From Nitrososphaerales archaeon (GTDB lineage Archaea; Thermoproteota; Nitrososphaeria; Nitrososphaerales; CADDZS01), in NCBI GenBank assembly GCA_030041355.1, contig JASHNZ010000058.1, positions 1 to 64,000 of the forward strand: DNA of 64,000 nucleotides, in the 5' to 3' direction. Below, piece by piece: positions 1 to 9,239 of the stretch. Position numbers and translations under genes: made by a program. The notes beneath the pieces were generated by a model. It searched no databases, had not been told where the DNA came from, and saw only the letters and a list, made by a program, of their open reading frames with translations. Position 1 is the first letter of the stretch; each line of letters opens with the position of its first letter.

Positions 1-1
1 C

Positions 2-91
2 GCCGTCGCGGATGCTCTAAGTCACCTTGGAATTAAGATTAAAGACATGCCCTTCACGCCTGAATACATCAGGAAGCTCCTTTCTGCGTAG
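2..91 (+). CDS. C-terminus of a molybdopterin-binding large subunit (CoxL / xanthine dehydrogenase family), partial
   Basis: Only the last 29 codons are in the window, ending in TAG at 89-91. The tail has the layout of CO dehydrogenase/xanthine dehydrogenase large subunits: a helix (AVADALSHLGIKI), then a DMPFTPE segment, then a short closing helix (YIRKLLSA). In that family the equivalent DMPLTPE-type element closes the Mo-cofactor-binding chain. The exact substrate (CO, aldehyde or purine) cannot be told from this fragment; the active-site loop lies upstream of the window. Confidence 0.6.
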   Translation, partial: AVADALSHLGIKIKDMPFTPEYIRKLLSA

Positions 92-498
92 GCAGCCTAG
101 GTTCGAAATAGATCATAAATCCTAGTGTTAAAGAACTGTTAAACCCTAGCATATTCTCGGTGGAAGATTTTGATATGCCGTTGAAGTTGAGTCTCTCCAT
201 TCACAAGAGGAAGATTTCTCGGAAACGTGCCCTTGCAATAAGGGCATTTTTCCTGATCGGGCCCACCTTCAACATGTTGAGAATCTGACAAAAAGAATTG
301 CCATTAAGACATACTTTATCGAAGAAAAATATCTTTCTCACTTGGCTTTTTGAGTTTTGGATAACGAGATCAGAATTGGGCAGAGTCAAAAGCATCTAGA
401 ACCATTTGTTCAAAGCTAAAATACCTCACAATGTTGCCGGCTCAAGAACATCCCTTGGTAATAACGCTTTTTAGAGCCGTGACAGGTCGATTAAATTC
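92..498. other. Intergenic region between the molybdenum hydroxylase and the peptide transporter
   Basis: About 400 bases without a convincing gene. The only longer open frame is a 64-codon minus-strand frame with no family signature. The stretch holds a hairpin followed by a T-run (228-251). An AT-rich element (ctttttag, about 469-476) lies roughly 25 bases before the transporter start and could be its TATA box. Confidence 0.5.
228..251 (+). terminator. Hairpin plus T-run, possible transcription terminator
   Basis: A perfect 7-bp inverted repeat (TGCCCTT, 5-base loop, AAGGGCA) at 228-246 is followed immediately by TTTTT. This resembles an intrinsic terminator reading rightwards and lies downstream of the gene ending at 91. 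Archaeal termination mainly needs the T-tract; the hairpin is an additional feature. It sits 137 bases past the stop codon, so a long 3' UTR would be implied. Confidence 0.35.
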
Positions 499-2745
499 AT
501 GTTTTCTAGTCGAACTTCTAAACTAAAGCAAGCGATCAGCCGAGGAGCCATGATTGGCATAGTGGTAGTCGTAATTATCATTATCGCCGTAGGTGGATAC
601 TTGGCTGTCATATCAATTCATACTACTTCAACGACAACTACGTCATCAACATCCACATCAACGTCAACTTCGACTTCGACTACATCCACATCAACCACTA
701 CCACAACAAGTTCTGCCGTCCCAGCGTATCCCTTGTCTCAGTTGTGCGTGCCCGAAACGACGCCAATTACAACAACCACAACAACTTATACAGCTAGCTC
801 AGGTGAGCCAACTGGGCCCGCGAGTACAAAACAGCTCACTGATGAATCACCGGCTGCGGCTTACGACTCACTCGACCCTGGTAAAGGATTCTTTGTCACG
901 GATGGATACTTCGCAAACGTATTTCAAAGCCTGGTGGCCTACGATCCTTACAACTCTACCTTACTCGTACCAGCTCTGGCAACAGGTTGCTCGGTCGGAG
1001 GAGGGCCGCTCTATACTGGCTCGCCGAACGACTATACTCAATGGAACTTTACGATGAGGCCCAACACTTGGTTCTCAAACAAAGATCCCATCAACGCATA
1101 CGTGGCATGGTTCAGTTTCGTTCGTGAATTGTACATGAACAATCCAGACGGAGTCGGGATATCCAACTATGCTTCAATTACTGTGAATTTGACGAACTCA
1201 CTGGATGCGACTCCGCAGGGTAACATATTCCCTGATGGATTGCAGAACGCGCTGGCGAACGCAGGTTTGTGCACTACCTCACTCACAAATGACGGATCTT
1301 GCGTTGCTGCTCTGAATACTCTGCTATCTAACTTCAACCCAACCAACCCTAGTGCGACTCAGCTCAAAGTCATGTCATATCCAGACCAAGCGTATGTCGC
1401 AGTGAGCAGTTCCCAATTCCAAATCAACACCATACAACCGTACGCGCTCCTTCTCTTGATTCTCCCAGCCCAATGGGGCGCCCTCGTGGACCCAATATTC
1501 CTCGATAGCAGCACTGCTTGTGCCGGTCCTTGTAACAATGGGGTTTGGAACGATACCACTCCTTCTTACACTGACGTTAACGGCATGCCCGGAAGCGGAC
1601 CCTACGTCTATGGGTCTCACTCAGTCGGTAACACCTTATTGATCCTAAACACCAATACCAACTATTGGGGTGACGGGGTATCTGGTCTTGCGCCAGACGT
1701 ACAACCAGCGCAGATCGCATCTATCCAAATGGAGTTCGGTAATTTGCCCAGTACTTACATAGAAGACTTTTCTTCTAACAACGCGCAAATAATCTCACCG
1801 ACGGCAAATGAGTTCTCCAGCTTCTGGTCTTCGGAGCATTCAGCATACCCAGGAGTGTCATTCGACTCGATATTCCAAGGACATGGTTACCCGCTCTGTG
1901 ACCTGGCCAACGGAATAAACACGCAGTATGCAGGGCCTTCTACGGGCTTTGGTTACTCACCGGTCAATGATACAAATGTCCGGCAGGCACTCGTCCACGC
2001 AGTCAATTACACGGAAATTCTGGACCAGCTCTATTCGGCCACTAATCCCTCAAATAGCTCATTGCTGACACTAGGTGAACTCTTCATACCCCCAGTGCCT
2101 CCGGGTTGGGGACCATTAGACAATCCGCAAAATATTCCGCTCTACTCGTACAACATCACTCTGGCCCAACAACTAATTGCGCAGGCAGGATCCGCGGATG
2201 GCTTCTACGTGGTACTGCCGAATGGAACGTCCGTAGGTGACACCTCGGGAACGCTATTCAGTACTATAGACTACGCATTCATTTTGCCGGAGACTACATT
2301 CCAGGAGACTTTGATCGAAATATTCAACGCAGGGCTAGGTAATATAGGACTGAGCATAACTCCTCTACCACTGACTGAAGCAGAGTTCGAGGCAGACACG
2401 GTTAGCTCAGCAACTACTCCACCAATCGTTGGCGTAGGATGGTGCGCAGACTGGGCAGATCCAATCTACCAGCAGTTCTACGATATGGGCACGACGATTA
2501 CCCACCAACCAAATTGGGTCAACAATGCAACCCTCAACACGCTCCTGACAGAGATCCCCTTTGAAACAAATGCGACTCTACAACTGCAACAGACTGAGCA
2601 AGCGTACAATATATTCACACAGCTAGCTACAATCATCCAGATGCCAAACTCATTGACGTACTTCATGGTCCAACCATATGTGCAGAATGTCGTCTACTCG
2701 CCCTTCCAATTCGCAATCTACTACGACATGATATCTTATTCCTAG
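499..2745 (+). CDS. ABC transporter substrate-binding protein, family 5 (oligopeptide/dipeptide type)
   Basis: A 748-residue extracellular solute receptor of the SBP_bac_5 (OppA/DppA) family. The N-terminus has a basic stretch and one hydrophobic segment (about residues 15-40) that would act as a membrane anchor or signal. A Ser/Thr-only linker follows (about 42-72), typical of archaeal cell-surface binding proteins and likely O-glycosylated. The lobes carry family features such as PGSGPYVYGS (about 360) and a DTNVRQALVHAVNY region near residue 490, where the family has its conserved R-A helix. It opens an operon with two permeases and two ATPases. Several N-x-S/T sequons fit glycosylation by the AglB encoded further right. 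Peptide import is likely; the ligand cannot be read from sequence. Confidence 0.9.
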   Translation: MFSSRTSKLKQAISRGAMIGIVVVVIIIIAVGGYLAVISIHTTSTTTTSSTSTSTSTSTSTTSTSTTTTTSSAVPAYPLSQLCVPETTPITTTTTTYTASSGEPTGPASTKQLTDESPAAAYDSLDPGKGFFVTDGYFANVFQSLVAYDPYNSTLLVPALATGCSVGGGPLYTGSPNDYTQWNFTMRPNTWFSNKDPINAYVAWFSFVRELYMNNPDGVGISNYASITVNLTNSLDATPQGNIFPDGLQNALANAGLCTTSLTNDGSCVAALNTLLSNFNPTNPSATQLKVMSYPDQAYVAVSSSQFQINTIQPYALLLLILPAQWGALVDPIFLDSSTACAGPCNNGVWNDTTPSYTDVNGMPGSGPYVYGSHSVGNTLLILNTNTNYWGDGVSGLAPDVQPAQIASIQMEFGNLPSTYIEDFSSNNAQIISPTANEFSSFWSSEHSAYPGVSFDSIFQGHGYPLCDLANGINTQYAGPSTGFGYSPVNDTNVRQALVHAVNYTEILDQLYSATNPSNSSLLTLGELFIPPVPPGWGPLDNPQNIPLYSYNITLAQQLIAQAGSADGFYVVLPNGTSVGDTSGTLFSTIDYAFILPETTFQETLIEIFNAGLGNIGLSITPLPLTEAEFEADTVSSATTPPIVGVGWCADWADPIYQQFYDMGTTITHQPNWVNNATLNTLLTEIPFETNATLQLQQTEQAYNIFTQLATIIQMPNSLTYFMVQPYVQNVVYSPFQFAIYYDMISYS

Positions 2746-2762
2746 GCCAGCCGGTCTAGGAC

Positions 2763-2777
2763 CTCCCTCTTTTTTTC
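2763..2777 (+). terminator. T-tract behind the binding-protein gene
   Basis: A pyrimidine stretch ending in seven T residues follows the stop codon of the binding-protein gene by about 20 bases. Archaeal RNA polymerase terminates at such tracts. Partial termination here would give the usual excess of binding protein over the permease and ATPase messages. The 205-base gap to the next gene fits this. Confidence 0.45.
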
Positions 2778-2950
2778 AAATGCTTACTAGCGGTGGTTCC
2801 GCGTTTTTAGTTTGTTCAGAGATTTTTGGGCTCTGCGAATAACAGAAGCAAAATATGTGGCTCTTTTTACCTTCAACCTTATCTACAGGGGAATGAACGG
2901 TAGCAATATTCATTAGTTAGAAGAGAGAGTTTACAAATTTCGAGGTTATC

Positions 2951-3985
2951 ATGGTATCAAGCATTGTTTTGTACCTCATTCGGCGATCCATAAATGCCGT
3001 AATCACGATTGTTCTTCTTTTGGCACTTGTTTTCATACTGCTTCATACCATCATTCGAAGCCCTGAAGGTTTGGCTAGAGTCATTTGCGGAAACCCTCAT
3101 TGTTCGAATTCGGCTATCGCACTCATAATAAAGCAGAATGGCCTCACCAATCCGCTATGGGTGCAATTTTTCAGTTATATTAACCAAGTCTTTCACGGAA
3201 ATCTGGGGATCGACACTTTTTACAGAGGTCGGCCTGAGCTTTCGGTTATTGAAGCATTCCTGCCGATTACCCTTGAGCTCGTTGTCACCGGCAGTGCTCT
3301 GGGGATTCTGATCGGTATTTTTACTGGATCTATAGCAGCCTCAAACAGAAACAGGGCCCAAGATTACGGGATCAAGGCTGTCTATCTGACCGCATGGTCT
3401 GCGCCAGTATTTCTCGTGGGATTTGTGCTGCAGCTGATTTTCGCCTATTGGCTTAAACTTCTCCCAGCACACGGAATTGCAAACGCTTTTTTGACGCCTC
3501 CGAAGGTACTAACTGGAGCTCCGCTAATTGATGCGCTGATAGACGGGAAATGGGTTTACGCTTACAGCGTCGCGCAGCATCTTGTATTGCCCGCATTTGC
3601 GCTAGCAGTAGCGAGTTTCGGAATTACCACTAGATTGACCCGGGCTAGCATGATAGATGCTCTCGACAGAGATTATGTGAAACTAGCGTATATGAAGGGA
3701 CTGAGCAAACGAACAGTGGTCTGGGGGACAGCTTTCAGAAACGCTGTTATCCCCATTATTACTCTTATTGCGCTGACGTTCGCTTTCTCTGTGGGGGGAG
3801 CCGTGATAATAGAAGATGTCTTTTCTTACTATGGTATGGGCTATTTTACTGTTCAGGCGATATACAACTCTGACTACCCTGCCATACTTGCGTTCGTGTT
3901 GATCATTGGATTAGCTGTGATAATAGCAAATCTCGTTGCGGACTTGCTTTATGCGGTGGCAGATCCTCGAGTGAGGTTGACCTAA
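2951..3985 (+). CDS. dppB: Oligopeptide ABC transporter permease, DppB/OppB type
   Basis: This 344-residue integral membrane protein starts with the DppB-type layout: a short cytoplasmic lead (YLIRRSINAVITI), a first membrane helix, then an extracellular region before five further helices. The cytoplasmic EAA loop that docks on the ATPases is at about residues 235-260 (ASMIDALDRDYVKLAYMKG). It forms the channel with the permease that follows after three bases. It belongs to the peptide/nickel family and pairs with the upstream binding protein. Confidence 0.92.
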   Translation: MVSSIVLYLIRRSINAVITIVLLLALVFILLHTIIRSPEGLARVICGNPHCSNSAIALIIKQNGLTNPLWVQFFSYINQVFHGNLGIDTFYRGRPELSVIEAFLPITLELVVTGSALGILIGIFTGSIAASNRNRAQDYGIKAVYLTAWSAPVFLVGFVLQLIFAYWLKLLPAHGIANAFLTPPKVLTGAPLIDALIDGKWVYAYSVAQHLVLPAFALAVASFGITTRLTRASMIDALDRDYVKLAYMKGLSKRTVVWGTAFRNAVIPIITLIALTFAFSVGGAVIIEDVFSYYGMGYFTVQAIYNSDYPAILAFVLIIGLAVIIANLVADLLYAVADPRVRLT

Positions 3986-3988
3986 GTA

Positions 3989-5014
3989 ATGGGATCGCAA
4001 TCATTTCTCGATCACATAATGAGACGGCCAATTCAAGCCACGGTAACGACCGAAGTAGCGACGGGAACTGTCGCAGCAGGGAAAGGAAAAACAACGACGG
4101 GAGGATGGCGCTTCTATCTGGGTTTCTTTATGAAAGATAAGCCAGCTTTCGGTGGTTTGATTATAGTCGCAGTTTTTGTCATCTGGGGGGCACTTGAAGG
4201 GCTTATGCAGTTATTGTCGTTGTGGTTTCCTCATGGTAGGCTCTTCGGGCATCCATATAGTTGGGCCCTAATCCCTTCAAACCCATTTGTTTTGAATTTT
4301 AGTCCCTCGTACAAACTTCAGCCACCGTCTCTCGCACACTTTCCCAGCTTTCTGTTTGGCACAAATGTTGATGGCCAAAGCATACTCGCCCGCTTGATGT
4401 ACGCGACGCCGCATGACCTTGCGGCCCCCATAGTTGTAGTTGGGAGCGCACTCCTCATAGGAATGTTCCTTGGTACCGCGGCTGGTTACTTTGGTGGCTG
4501 GACGGACGAGGTGATTATGAGGCTTACGGACGCATTTCTCGCGCTGCCCGCCCTAATTCTCGCGATAGCCGTCGGTGTGCTTCTTGGAGGAGGATTTACA
4601 TCAGTGCTTGTCGCTCTAATGATCGTCTGGTGGCCCACGTATGCAAGATTTTTCAGAGCCCAAGCCCTGACTATAAGAGAGAGAGGTTACGTTGAATCAT
4701 CGAAGCTGAGTGGCTCTAGCTCTCTCAAAATTCTGATCAAACACATTATCCCAAACTCTATTGACCCGATCATCGCTTATGTGACGTTGGACTTCGGGAC
4801 CGTGATATTGTTTCTGGCGGCACTTGCCTTCATAGGCGTTGGATTATCGTTGTATCCAGAGTGGGGCTCGGAGTCCAATTTCGGTTTGGATTATTTTCCC
4901 ACTTTCTGGTGGTGGTCCATTGTTCCAGGGATTATTATAGGCGTGGTCGTAATTGGGTTTACTCTTGTTGGTGATAGGTTGCAAGACCTAATCAGCGGAC
5001 GGATGACCTACTAG
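3989..5014 (+). CDS. dppC: Oligopeptide ABC transporter permease, DppC/OppC type
   Basis: This 341-residue permease has an N-terminal cytoplasmic extension of about 45 residues, a first helix, a long external loop (about 75-135) and the C-terminal BPD_transp_1 core. The EAA loop (RAQALTIRERGYVESSKLSG, about residues 228-247) contacts the ATPase. It lies 3 bases behind the DppB gene and 1 base before the ATPase gene, so it is co-transcribed and probably translationally coupled. Substrate preference cannot be decided. Confidence 0.92.
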   Translation: MGSQSFLDHIMRRPIQATVTTEVATGTVAAGKGKTTTGGWRFYLGFFMKDKPAFGGLIIVAVFVIWGALEGLMQLLSLWFPHGRLFGHPYSWALIPSNPFVLNFSPSYKLQPPSLAHFPSFLFGTNVDGQSILARLMYATPHDLAAPIVVVGSALLIGMFLGTAAGYFGGWTDEVIMRLTDAFLALPALILAIAVGVLLGGGFTSVLVALMIVWWPTYARFFRAQALTIRERGYVESSKLSGSSSLKILIKHIIPNSIDPIIAYVTLDFGTVILFLAALAFIGVGLSLYPEWGSESNFGLDYFPTFWWWSIVPGIIIGVVVIGFTLVGDRLQDLISGRMTY

Positions 5015-5015
5015 G

Positions 5016-6005
5016 TTGGCGGATTCTGATGATAGTGATATCGTAGATATTGAAGGTCTGACAATCACATATCGCACGGTGTATGGCAATCTAGTATCGC
5101 TTAACTCGGTAGACTTCAAAGTCAAGCGCGGCGAAAGCGTCTCTATTGTCGGCGAGAGTGGTAGCGGCAAATCAACTCTGGGTCTCGCGATAGTCCGCCT
5201 TTTGGCTCCCAATGCGTCCTATTCGAGTGGACGCATAATGCTTGACGGCCACGATGTGACAAAACTCAGTAACAGACAGGTGAGCCTCCTCAGAGGAACC
5301 ACGGCATTCATGATCTTTCAGGATCCTCTCAATACGCTCAATCCTGTCAAGAGGGTCGATGTCCAGATGCTCGAAGCTATACGCTCGAGGTTGAAACAAG
5401 AGGGCCAGCCATTCAACGAAGAATCGGCATACAAGGAAGCGGTCGACAGATTGAATGATGTTAGAATGCCCGACGCTGATTCAATTATCACAAGGTACCC
5501 GCATCAGCTTTCGGGGGGTCAGATTCAGCGAGTCGTGATTGCTATGGGCCTTCTCATGCGACCGAAGCTTATGATTGCAGATGAGCCAACATCAGCTCTT
5601 GATGTAACAGTACAAGCGCAGGTGCTTGAACTGCTGCGAGATTTGCAACGCAATTATCAAATGTCCATTATTTTCATCACACACGACATTAATGTCGCGC
5701 ATAGTATCTCTGAGAGGATGGTTGTCATGTACGCTGGAGAGGTTATCGAAGCCTCCCCCACCGAGAGCCTTGTGAAAAATGGACTTCACCCATACTCTCA
5801 AGCGCTGATTGCAAGCATTCCGACTATCTCCAAAAGCGAAGGGAAATTGACTGCGATTGCCGGGTCTCCTCCAGACATGATATCTCCTCCGAATGGGTGC
5901 AGATTTCACCCTAGGTGTCCGCACGTTATGCAGGTTTGTACTGTTCAGTCACCCCGTACTACAGTAAAAGATGGAAGTGAAGTGAGATGTTTTCTTTATG
6001 GTTGA
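5016..6005 (+). CDS. dppD: Oligopeptide ABC transporter ATPase, DppD/OppD type
   Basis: A 329-residue cytoplasmic ATPase. Walker A is GESGSGKST (residues 46-54), the signature LSGGQIQRV is near 163, and Walker B LMIADEP is near 186 with an ITHD switch histidine near 223. The C-terminal oligo_HPY extension with GCRFHPRCPHVMQVC is typical of peptide transporters. The start is TTG, one base after the DppC stop; no better start lies before the first strand. It would pair with the next gene product as a heterodimer. Confidence 0.92.
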   Translation: MADSDDSDIVDIEGLTITYRTVYGNLVSLNSVDFKVKRGESVSIVGESGSGKSTLGLAIVRLLAPNASYSSGRIMLDGHDVTKLSNRQVSLLRGTTAFMIFQDPLNTLNPVKRVDVQMLEAIRSRLKQEGQPFNEESAYKEAVDRLNDVRMPDADSIITRYPHQLSGGQIQRVVIAMGLLMRPKLMIADEPTSALDVTVQAQVLELLRDLQRNYQMSIIFITHDINVAHSISERMVVMYAGEVIEASPTESLVKNGLHPYSQALIASIPTISKSEGKLTAIAGSPPDMISPPNGCRFHPRCPHVMQVCTVQSPRTTVKDGSEVRCFLYG

Positions 6006-6954
6006 CGTTCTTGTCAAGACACAGAAACTGAAGAAATACTTCAGAGCCGGCAAATCAGGGCTGCTTGACAAAATTCTTCGACAGCTACCTCCACTTGTTA
6101 AGGCGGTTGACGATGTCAACCTCGAAATCGGCAAAGGTGAAGTTGTAGCTCTTGTTGGTGAAAGTGGGTGCGGCAAGACTACATTTGGAAGACTACTTAC
6201 CACACTTGAGACCCCAACTGAGGGGGAAATTTACTTCGATGGACGGCAAGTCACAAAAAGTGACCAAAAGGCTGTTCGACGGAAGGTTCAGATGGTATTT
6301 CAAAATCCATATGAGAGTCTAGACCCAAGGCAATCGGTGAAAGGCATCGTAACAGAGCCCTTGTCAAAAATGGGCATTTCGAAAGTCGAAAAGGACGCAC
6401 AATTCGAAAAAGTGATGTCCGCCGTCGGTCTAGATCAAAATTTCGGGGAAAGGCGGCCAAGAGACCTCTCAGGAGGACAGAGGCAACGAGTTGCGGTCGC
6501 CAGATCAATCGTTTCCAATCCAGAGTTCATTGCTTTGGATGAACCCACTTCTGCTCTTGATGCTTCGGTTCAGTCTCAAGTTTTGAATCTTCTTGTGGGC
6601 TTGCGAGAGGAATACAACTTCTCGTACCTTGTGATTACCCATAATATTGCTGTCGCTAGGTACATCTCAGATAGAGTGGCCACGATGTATGCCGGACAAA
6701 TTGTGGAATTGGGCCCGACTGGCGAAGTACTGAAAGATCCGAAACATCCTTACACGCAGGCTCTTCTCAAATCTGTCCCGTCACTTGACACTAAGAAGAT
6801 TGAGCCTCCCCACGGAGAAGTTCCGAGCCTCATCAACTTGCCTTCAGGATGCAGATTTCATACCAGGTGTCCGTTTGTTATGGAAAAGTGCAAGACAGAG
6901 GATCCAAGTATGCGCAGGGTGGGAAATGTTGACGTCGCCTGCTGGCTCTTCTGA
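5998..6954 (+). CDS. dppF: Oligopeptide ABC transporter ATPase, DppF/OppF type
   Basis: This 318-residue second ATPase has Walker A GESGCGKTT (residues 53-61), signature LSGGQRQRV near 157, Walker B EFIALDEP near 178 and an ITHN switch, where histidine is followed by asparagine. The C-terminal oligo_HPY motif GCRFHTRCPFVMEKC is present. The ATG overlaps the end of the DppD gene by 8 bases, which indicates translational coupling. It completes a full peptide importer. Confidence 0.92.
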   Translation: MVDVLVKTQKLKKYFRAGKSGLLDKILRQLPPLVKAVDDVNLEIGKGEVVALVGESGCGKTTFGRLLTTLETPTEGEIYFDGRQVTKSDQKAVRRKVQMVFQNPYESLDPRQSVKGIVTEPLSKMGISKVEKDAQFEKVMSAVGLDQNFGERRPRDLSGGQRQRVAVARSIVSNPEFIALDEPTSALDASVQSQVLNLLVGLREEYNFSYLVITHNIAVARYISDRVATMYAGQIVELGPTGEVLKDPKHPYTQALLKSVPSLDTKKIEPPHGEVPSLINLPSGCRFHTRCPFVMEKCKTEDPSMRRVGNVDVACWLF

Positions 6955-7405
6955 AGGTTCCGAGCCTGATGTTAGGCTCACTCTTAGGCCCGCGGTCACT
7001 AAGACCCTTATCAAGGGAGTCATCGCGATAGCAGTCTTCTCGCTTTTCCTCGAAATTGCCTCTAACCTTCTCAATTATCTCATATTTCTTGCGTTGTCAT
7101 TTGCAATGGTGGGTCTTTACATGCTTATCAAACATGGCTCGAAATTTATGATCGGCGAGGATAACATCCAAATCAAGAGGATCTTTGGAAAGTCAAACAC
7201 TGTGAGCTATCAAGACATCTATGACATTTCTGTGGCGCAAGGCATCCTTGCTAGGCGATTCGGATGTGGTTCTGTGTACATGATACTAAAGCGAGGAAGA
7301 GGAGGCGTGAACTTGATGGGTGGAGGAACGGCGGAGAAACTTGAGGATGTTCCAGACCCTAATCATGTATTCGAGCTTATTTCATCGAAACTAAGTCCAT
7401 TTTGA
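6926..7405 (+). CDS. Membrane protein with a bacterial-type PH domain
   Basis: About 159 residues. The N-terminal third is polar, followed by two close membrane segments (about residues 30-70). The rest has a YdbT-type PH-like pattern: [25 protein letters not shown], later [13 protein letters not shown]. In this family the PH-like fold lies on the membrane; the function is unknown. I chose the ATG at 6926, preceded by GGGTGGG, over a longer frame running through the ATPase gene. It overlaps the DppF stop by 29 bases, so it probably belongs to the transporter operon. Confidence 0.65.
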   Translation: MLTSPAGSSEGSEPDVRLTLRPAVTKTLIKGVIAIAVFSLFLEIASNLLNYLIFLALSFAMVGLYMLIKHGSKFMIGEDNIQIKRIFGKSNTVSYQDIYDISVAQGILARRFGCGSVYMILKRGRGGVNLMGGGTAEKLEDVPDPNHVFELISSKLSPF

Positions 7406-7526
7406 TAGCTTCTGTCGAATATCGACCGAGCCATTAATCGAACCGATCTTGCATGTGCTTGTAAGACAAGAAGTCAAGCTCTTAAAATATCTGACCATCC
7501 AAATTTCAATTTGGAAGTCAAAGCAA

Positions 7527-8582
7527 ATGAAATGCAGAATCTGCGGCAAGAGTTTCAAAACTCTTTCCTCTCTAAGGGAACATCATAACAGCACTCATCA
7601 TAATCAAAGGTTCGTGCCTCCGAAAGCGAAATTGACACGAAGTCTGCTCGCTGTTATTATCATAATTCTTATCGCGGTTAGCGGAGTGGTAGGCTATCTG
7701 ATTTACGCTAACGCGTCGCAGAAACTCATTTCGTCCAGCACCATATCCCGAACTCCCATATCTCTAGCTCTTTATCAAAACCTGACATCGGTTAGTGATT
7801 CTACCCTAGGTCAGATAGGCCCGAACCAATCCGGAGTCACCGCGCCCAGTTCGATTGCTGAAGGAGACCAGCTCCTAGGGCCCAACAATAAGCCGGAGAT
7901 ACTTTTCATTGGGGCGGAGTGGTGCCCATATTGCGCAGCCGAGAGATGGAGCTTGGTCGTCGCATTATCAAAGTTTGGCACTTTCTCGAATCTCGGATAC
8001 ATGCAATCCGCGGCAGACGATGGCAATATCTCAACAGTCACATTTCTTAATGCAACGTATACAAGCCAATACGTGTCCTTTGTTTCGGTCGAGGTTCAAG
8101 ACAGGAATCACAATTCTCTTCAATCTACGACCGCGCAGGAGCAAGATCTTTGGGACGCGTACACGAGCGACGCCGATAACTTTCCCTTTGTTTACATTTA
8201 CGGATACTATTACCTAAGTGGGGGGCAGTACTCGCCTGCTTCGCTTGAAGGGTTGAGCTGGAGCCAGATTGGTTCCCAATTGAATGATCCTCAAAGTGCA
8301 GTTGGAAAACTGATTGACGGTGCGGCAAATCAAATAATTGGAGCTGTGTGTACGGCTTTACGGAATAGATTGTGGTCAACTCCTGCCATATGTCTTCAAT
8401 CTTTCGCCAAACTTTCGTTTTCAGAGGGCAGCAATGGAACCTCATCTTGCGAGACTATGTTTGTTGCAAACCTAGATCTCGAGAGTAATGATTTCAGAAT
8501 TGATTTGGTTCCTATCCGACCTCAACCGTTACTTGCAAATCGTTGCATAGTCTTCGTTTCAGATAATTTTGAACACGTCTGA
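7527..8582 (+). CDS. Membrane-anchored DUF929-like thioredoxin-fold protein with N-terminal C2H2 zinc finger
   Basis: About 351 residues from the ATG at 7527; an upstream ATG at 7449 would add 26 residues without family support. Residues 3-25 form a C2H2 finger (C3, C6, H19/H20, H24/H25). Residues about 36-60 are one membrane helix. The external part has [17 protein letters not shown] with C133 and C136, the CxxC pattern of DUF929, a family of archaeal extracytoplasmic thioredoxin-like proteins. The layout predicts a finger in the cytoplasm and a redox or disulfide domain outside. The last roughly 45 residues are unlike the family and may be a run-on after a small change. Confidence 0.7.
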   Translation: MKCRICGKSFKTLSSLREHHNSTHHNQRFVPPKAKLTRSLLAVIIIILIAVSGVVGYLIYANASQKLISSSTISRTPISLALYQNLTSVSDSTLGQIGPNQSGVTAPSSIAEGDQLLGPNNKPEILFIGAEWCPYCAAERWSLVVALSKFGTFSNLGYMQSAADDGNISTVTFLNATYTSQYVSFVSVEVQDRNHNSLQSTTAQEQDLWDAYTSDADNFPFVYIYGYYYLSGGQYSPASLEGLSWSQIGSQLNDPQSAVGKLIDGAANQIIGAVCTALRNRLWSTPAICLQSFAKLSFSEGSNGTSSCETMFVANLDLESNDFRIDLVPIRPQPLLANRCIVFVSDNFEHV

Positions 8583-8718
8583 AGATGAATCTCGAGCTGT
8601 TGCCTTTTGGAGTAAATGTTCCCTTACGTGAGCACCTTCCCTTGTGCAAAGGCTTCCTTAGAAACGCTCCAGAGAAGTCAGAAGAGATCTTTTGTCATAT
8701 TAAGAAAATGGCATTTGA

Positions 8719-9174
8719 TCGTACGGTCGTTCTCTCGAAGTGAAGGTGGAACATGTTCAAATTGCGGAGACTGCGGAAGAGCTCAAAGTAAAAGAAGGGA
8801 TTCATGAATACGCCGACAGACGGTTGAAGCAGCTCGTCTAAAGCTACGAAATGTATTACGCTATTGAGCGCTCTTTCTTTGGGGATCAGGAGAGACAGGT
8901 AGAACAGCTAGGTGGTGTTGGGGCTCTTCGAAAGCGGGAGATGAGGGGAAAAACAAAGCCCGACTCTGTCAAAGCGAGATATACTTGGCTGCGGGAATGA
9001 TCGAAATGTACAGACAAAACAAGAGAAGGTCTGAGAAAATGCCTTGCGTTGGCTCAGGAAGTAACCGATGAAAACGATAAGCACTTCCAGTATCAGAGAA
9101 CAGTTCTCGAGAGTATTGATGAAGCTCTTCGCGAGTCCAAGGAGTACCATAACCTAATACGGGCTCAGAAGTAA
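8719..9174 (+). pseudogene. Decayed gene of unknown function, two in-frame stops
   Basis: One reading frame from 8719 to the TAA at 9172-9174 is coding-like (many charged helix-forming residues, E/K/R-rich) but is broken by TAA at 8839-8841 and TGA at 8998-9000. Before the first stop it reads EVKVEHVQIAETAEELK, between the stops SYEMYYAIERSFFGDQ, and at the end ESIDEALRESKEYHNLI. Around 8975-9035 the coding-like signal (EIYLAAGMIEMYRQNKR) sits in another frame, so a pair of compensating indels is more likely there than a simple nonsense change. No clear start codon remains. I do not recognise the family. Confidence 0.45.
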
Positions 9175-9239
9175 GCTGAACCAATACGGATCGCTTTAAA
9201 GCAATTCTTGACAGAAGAGCGCACTAAAGTAACTGGTCT

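Noticed and set aside
201-395. 64-codon minus-strand frame upstream of the peptide transporter
   Set aside because: No family signature, composition like non-coding DNA, and it spans the terminator-like hairpin.
616-715. ACT/ACA/TCA-rich repeats in the binding-protein gene as a CRISPR or tandem repeat
   Set aside because: It is low-complexity coding sequence for a Ser/Thr linker; no spacers or fixed unit length.
6785-6925. Extended N-terminus of the PH-domain protein inside dppF
   Set aside because: The added residues are an out-of-frame shadow of dppF; the ATG at 6926 has a ribosome binding site.
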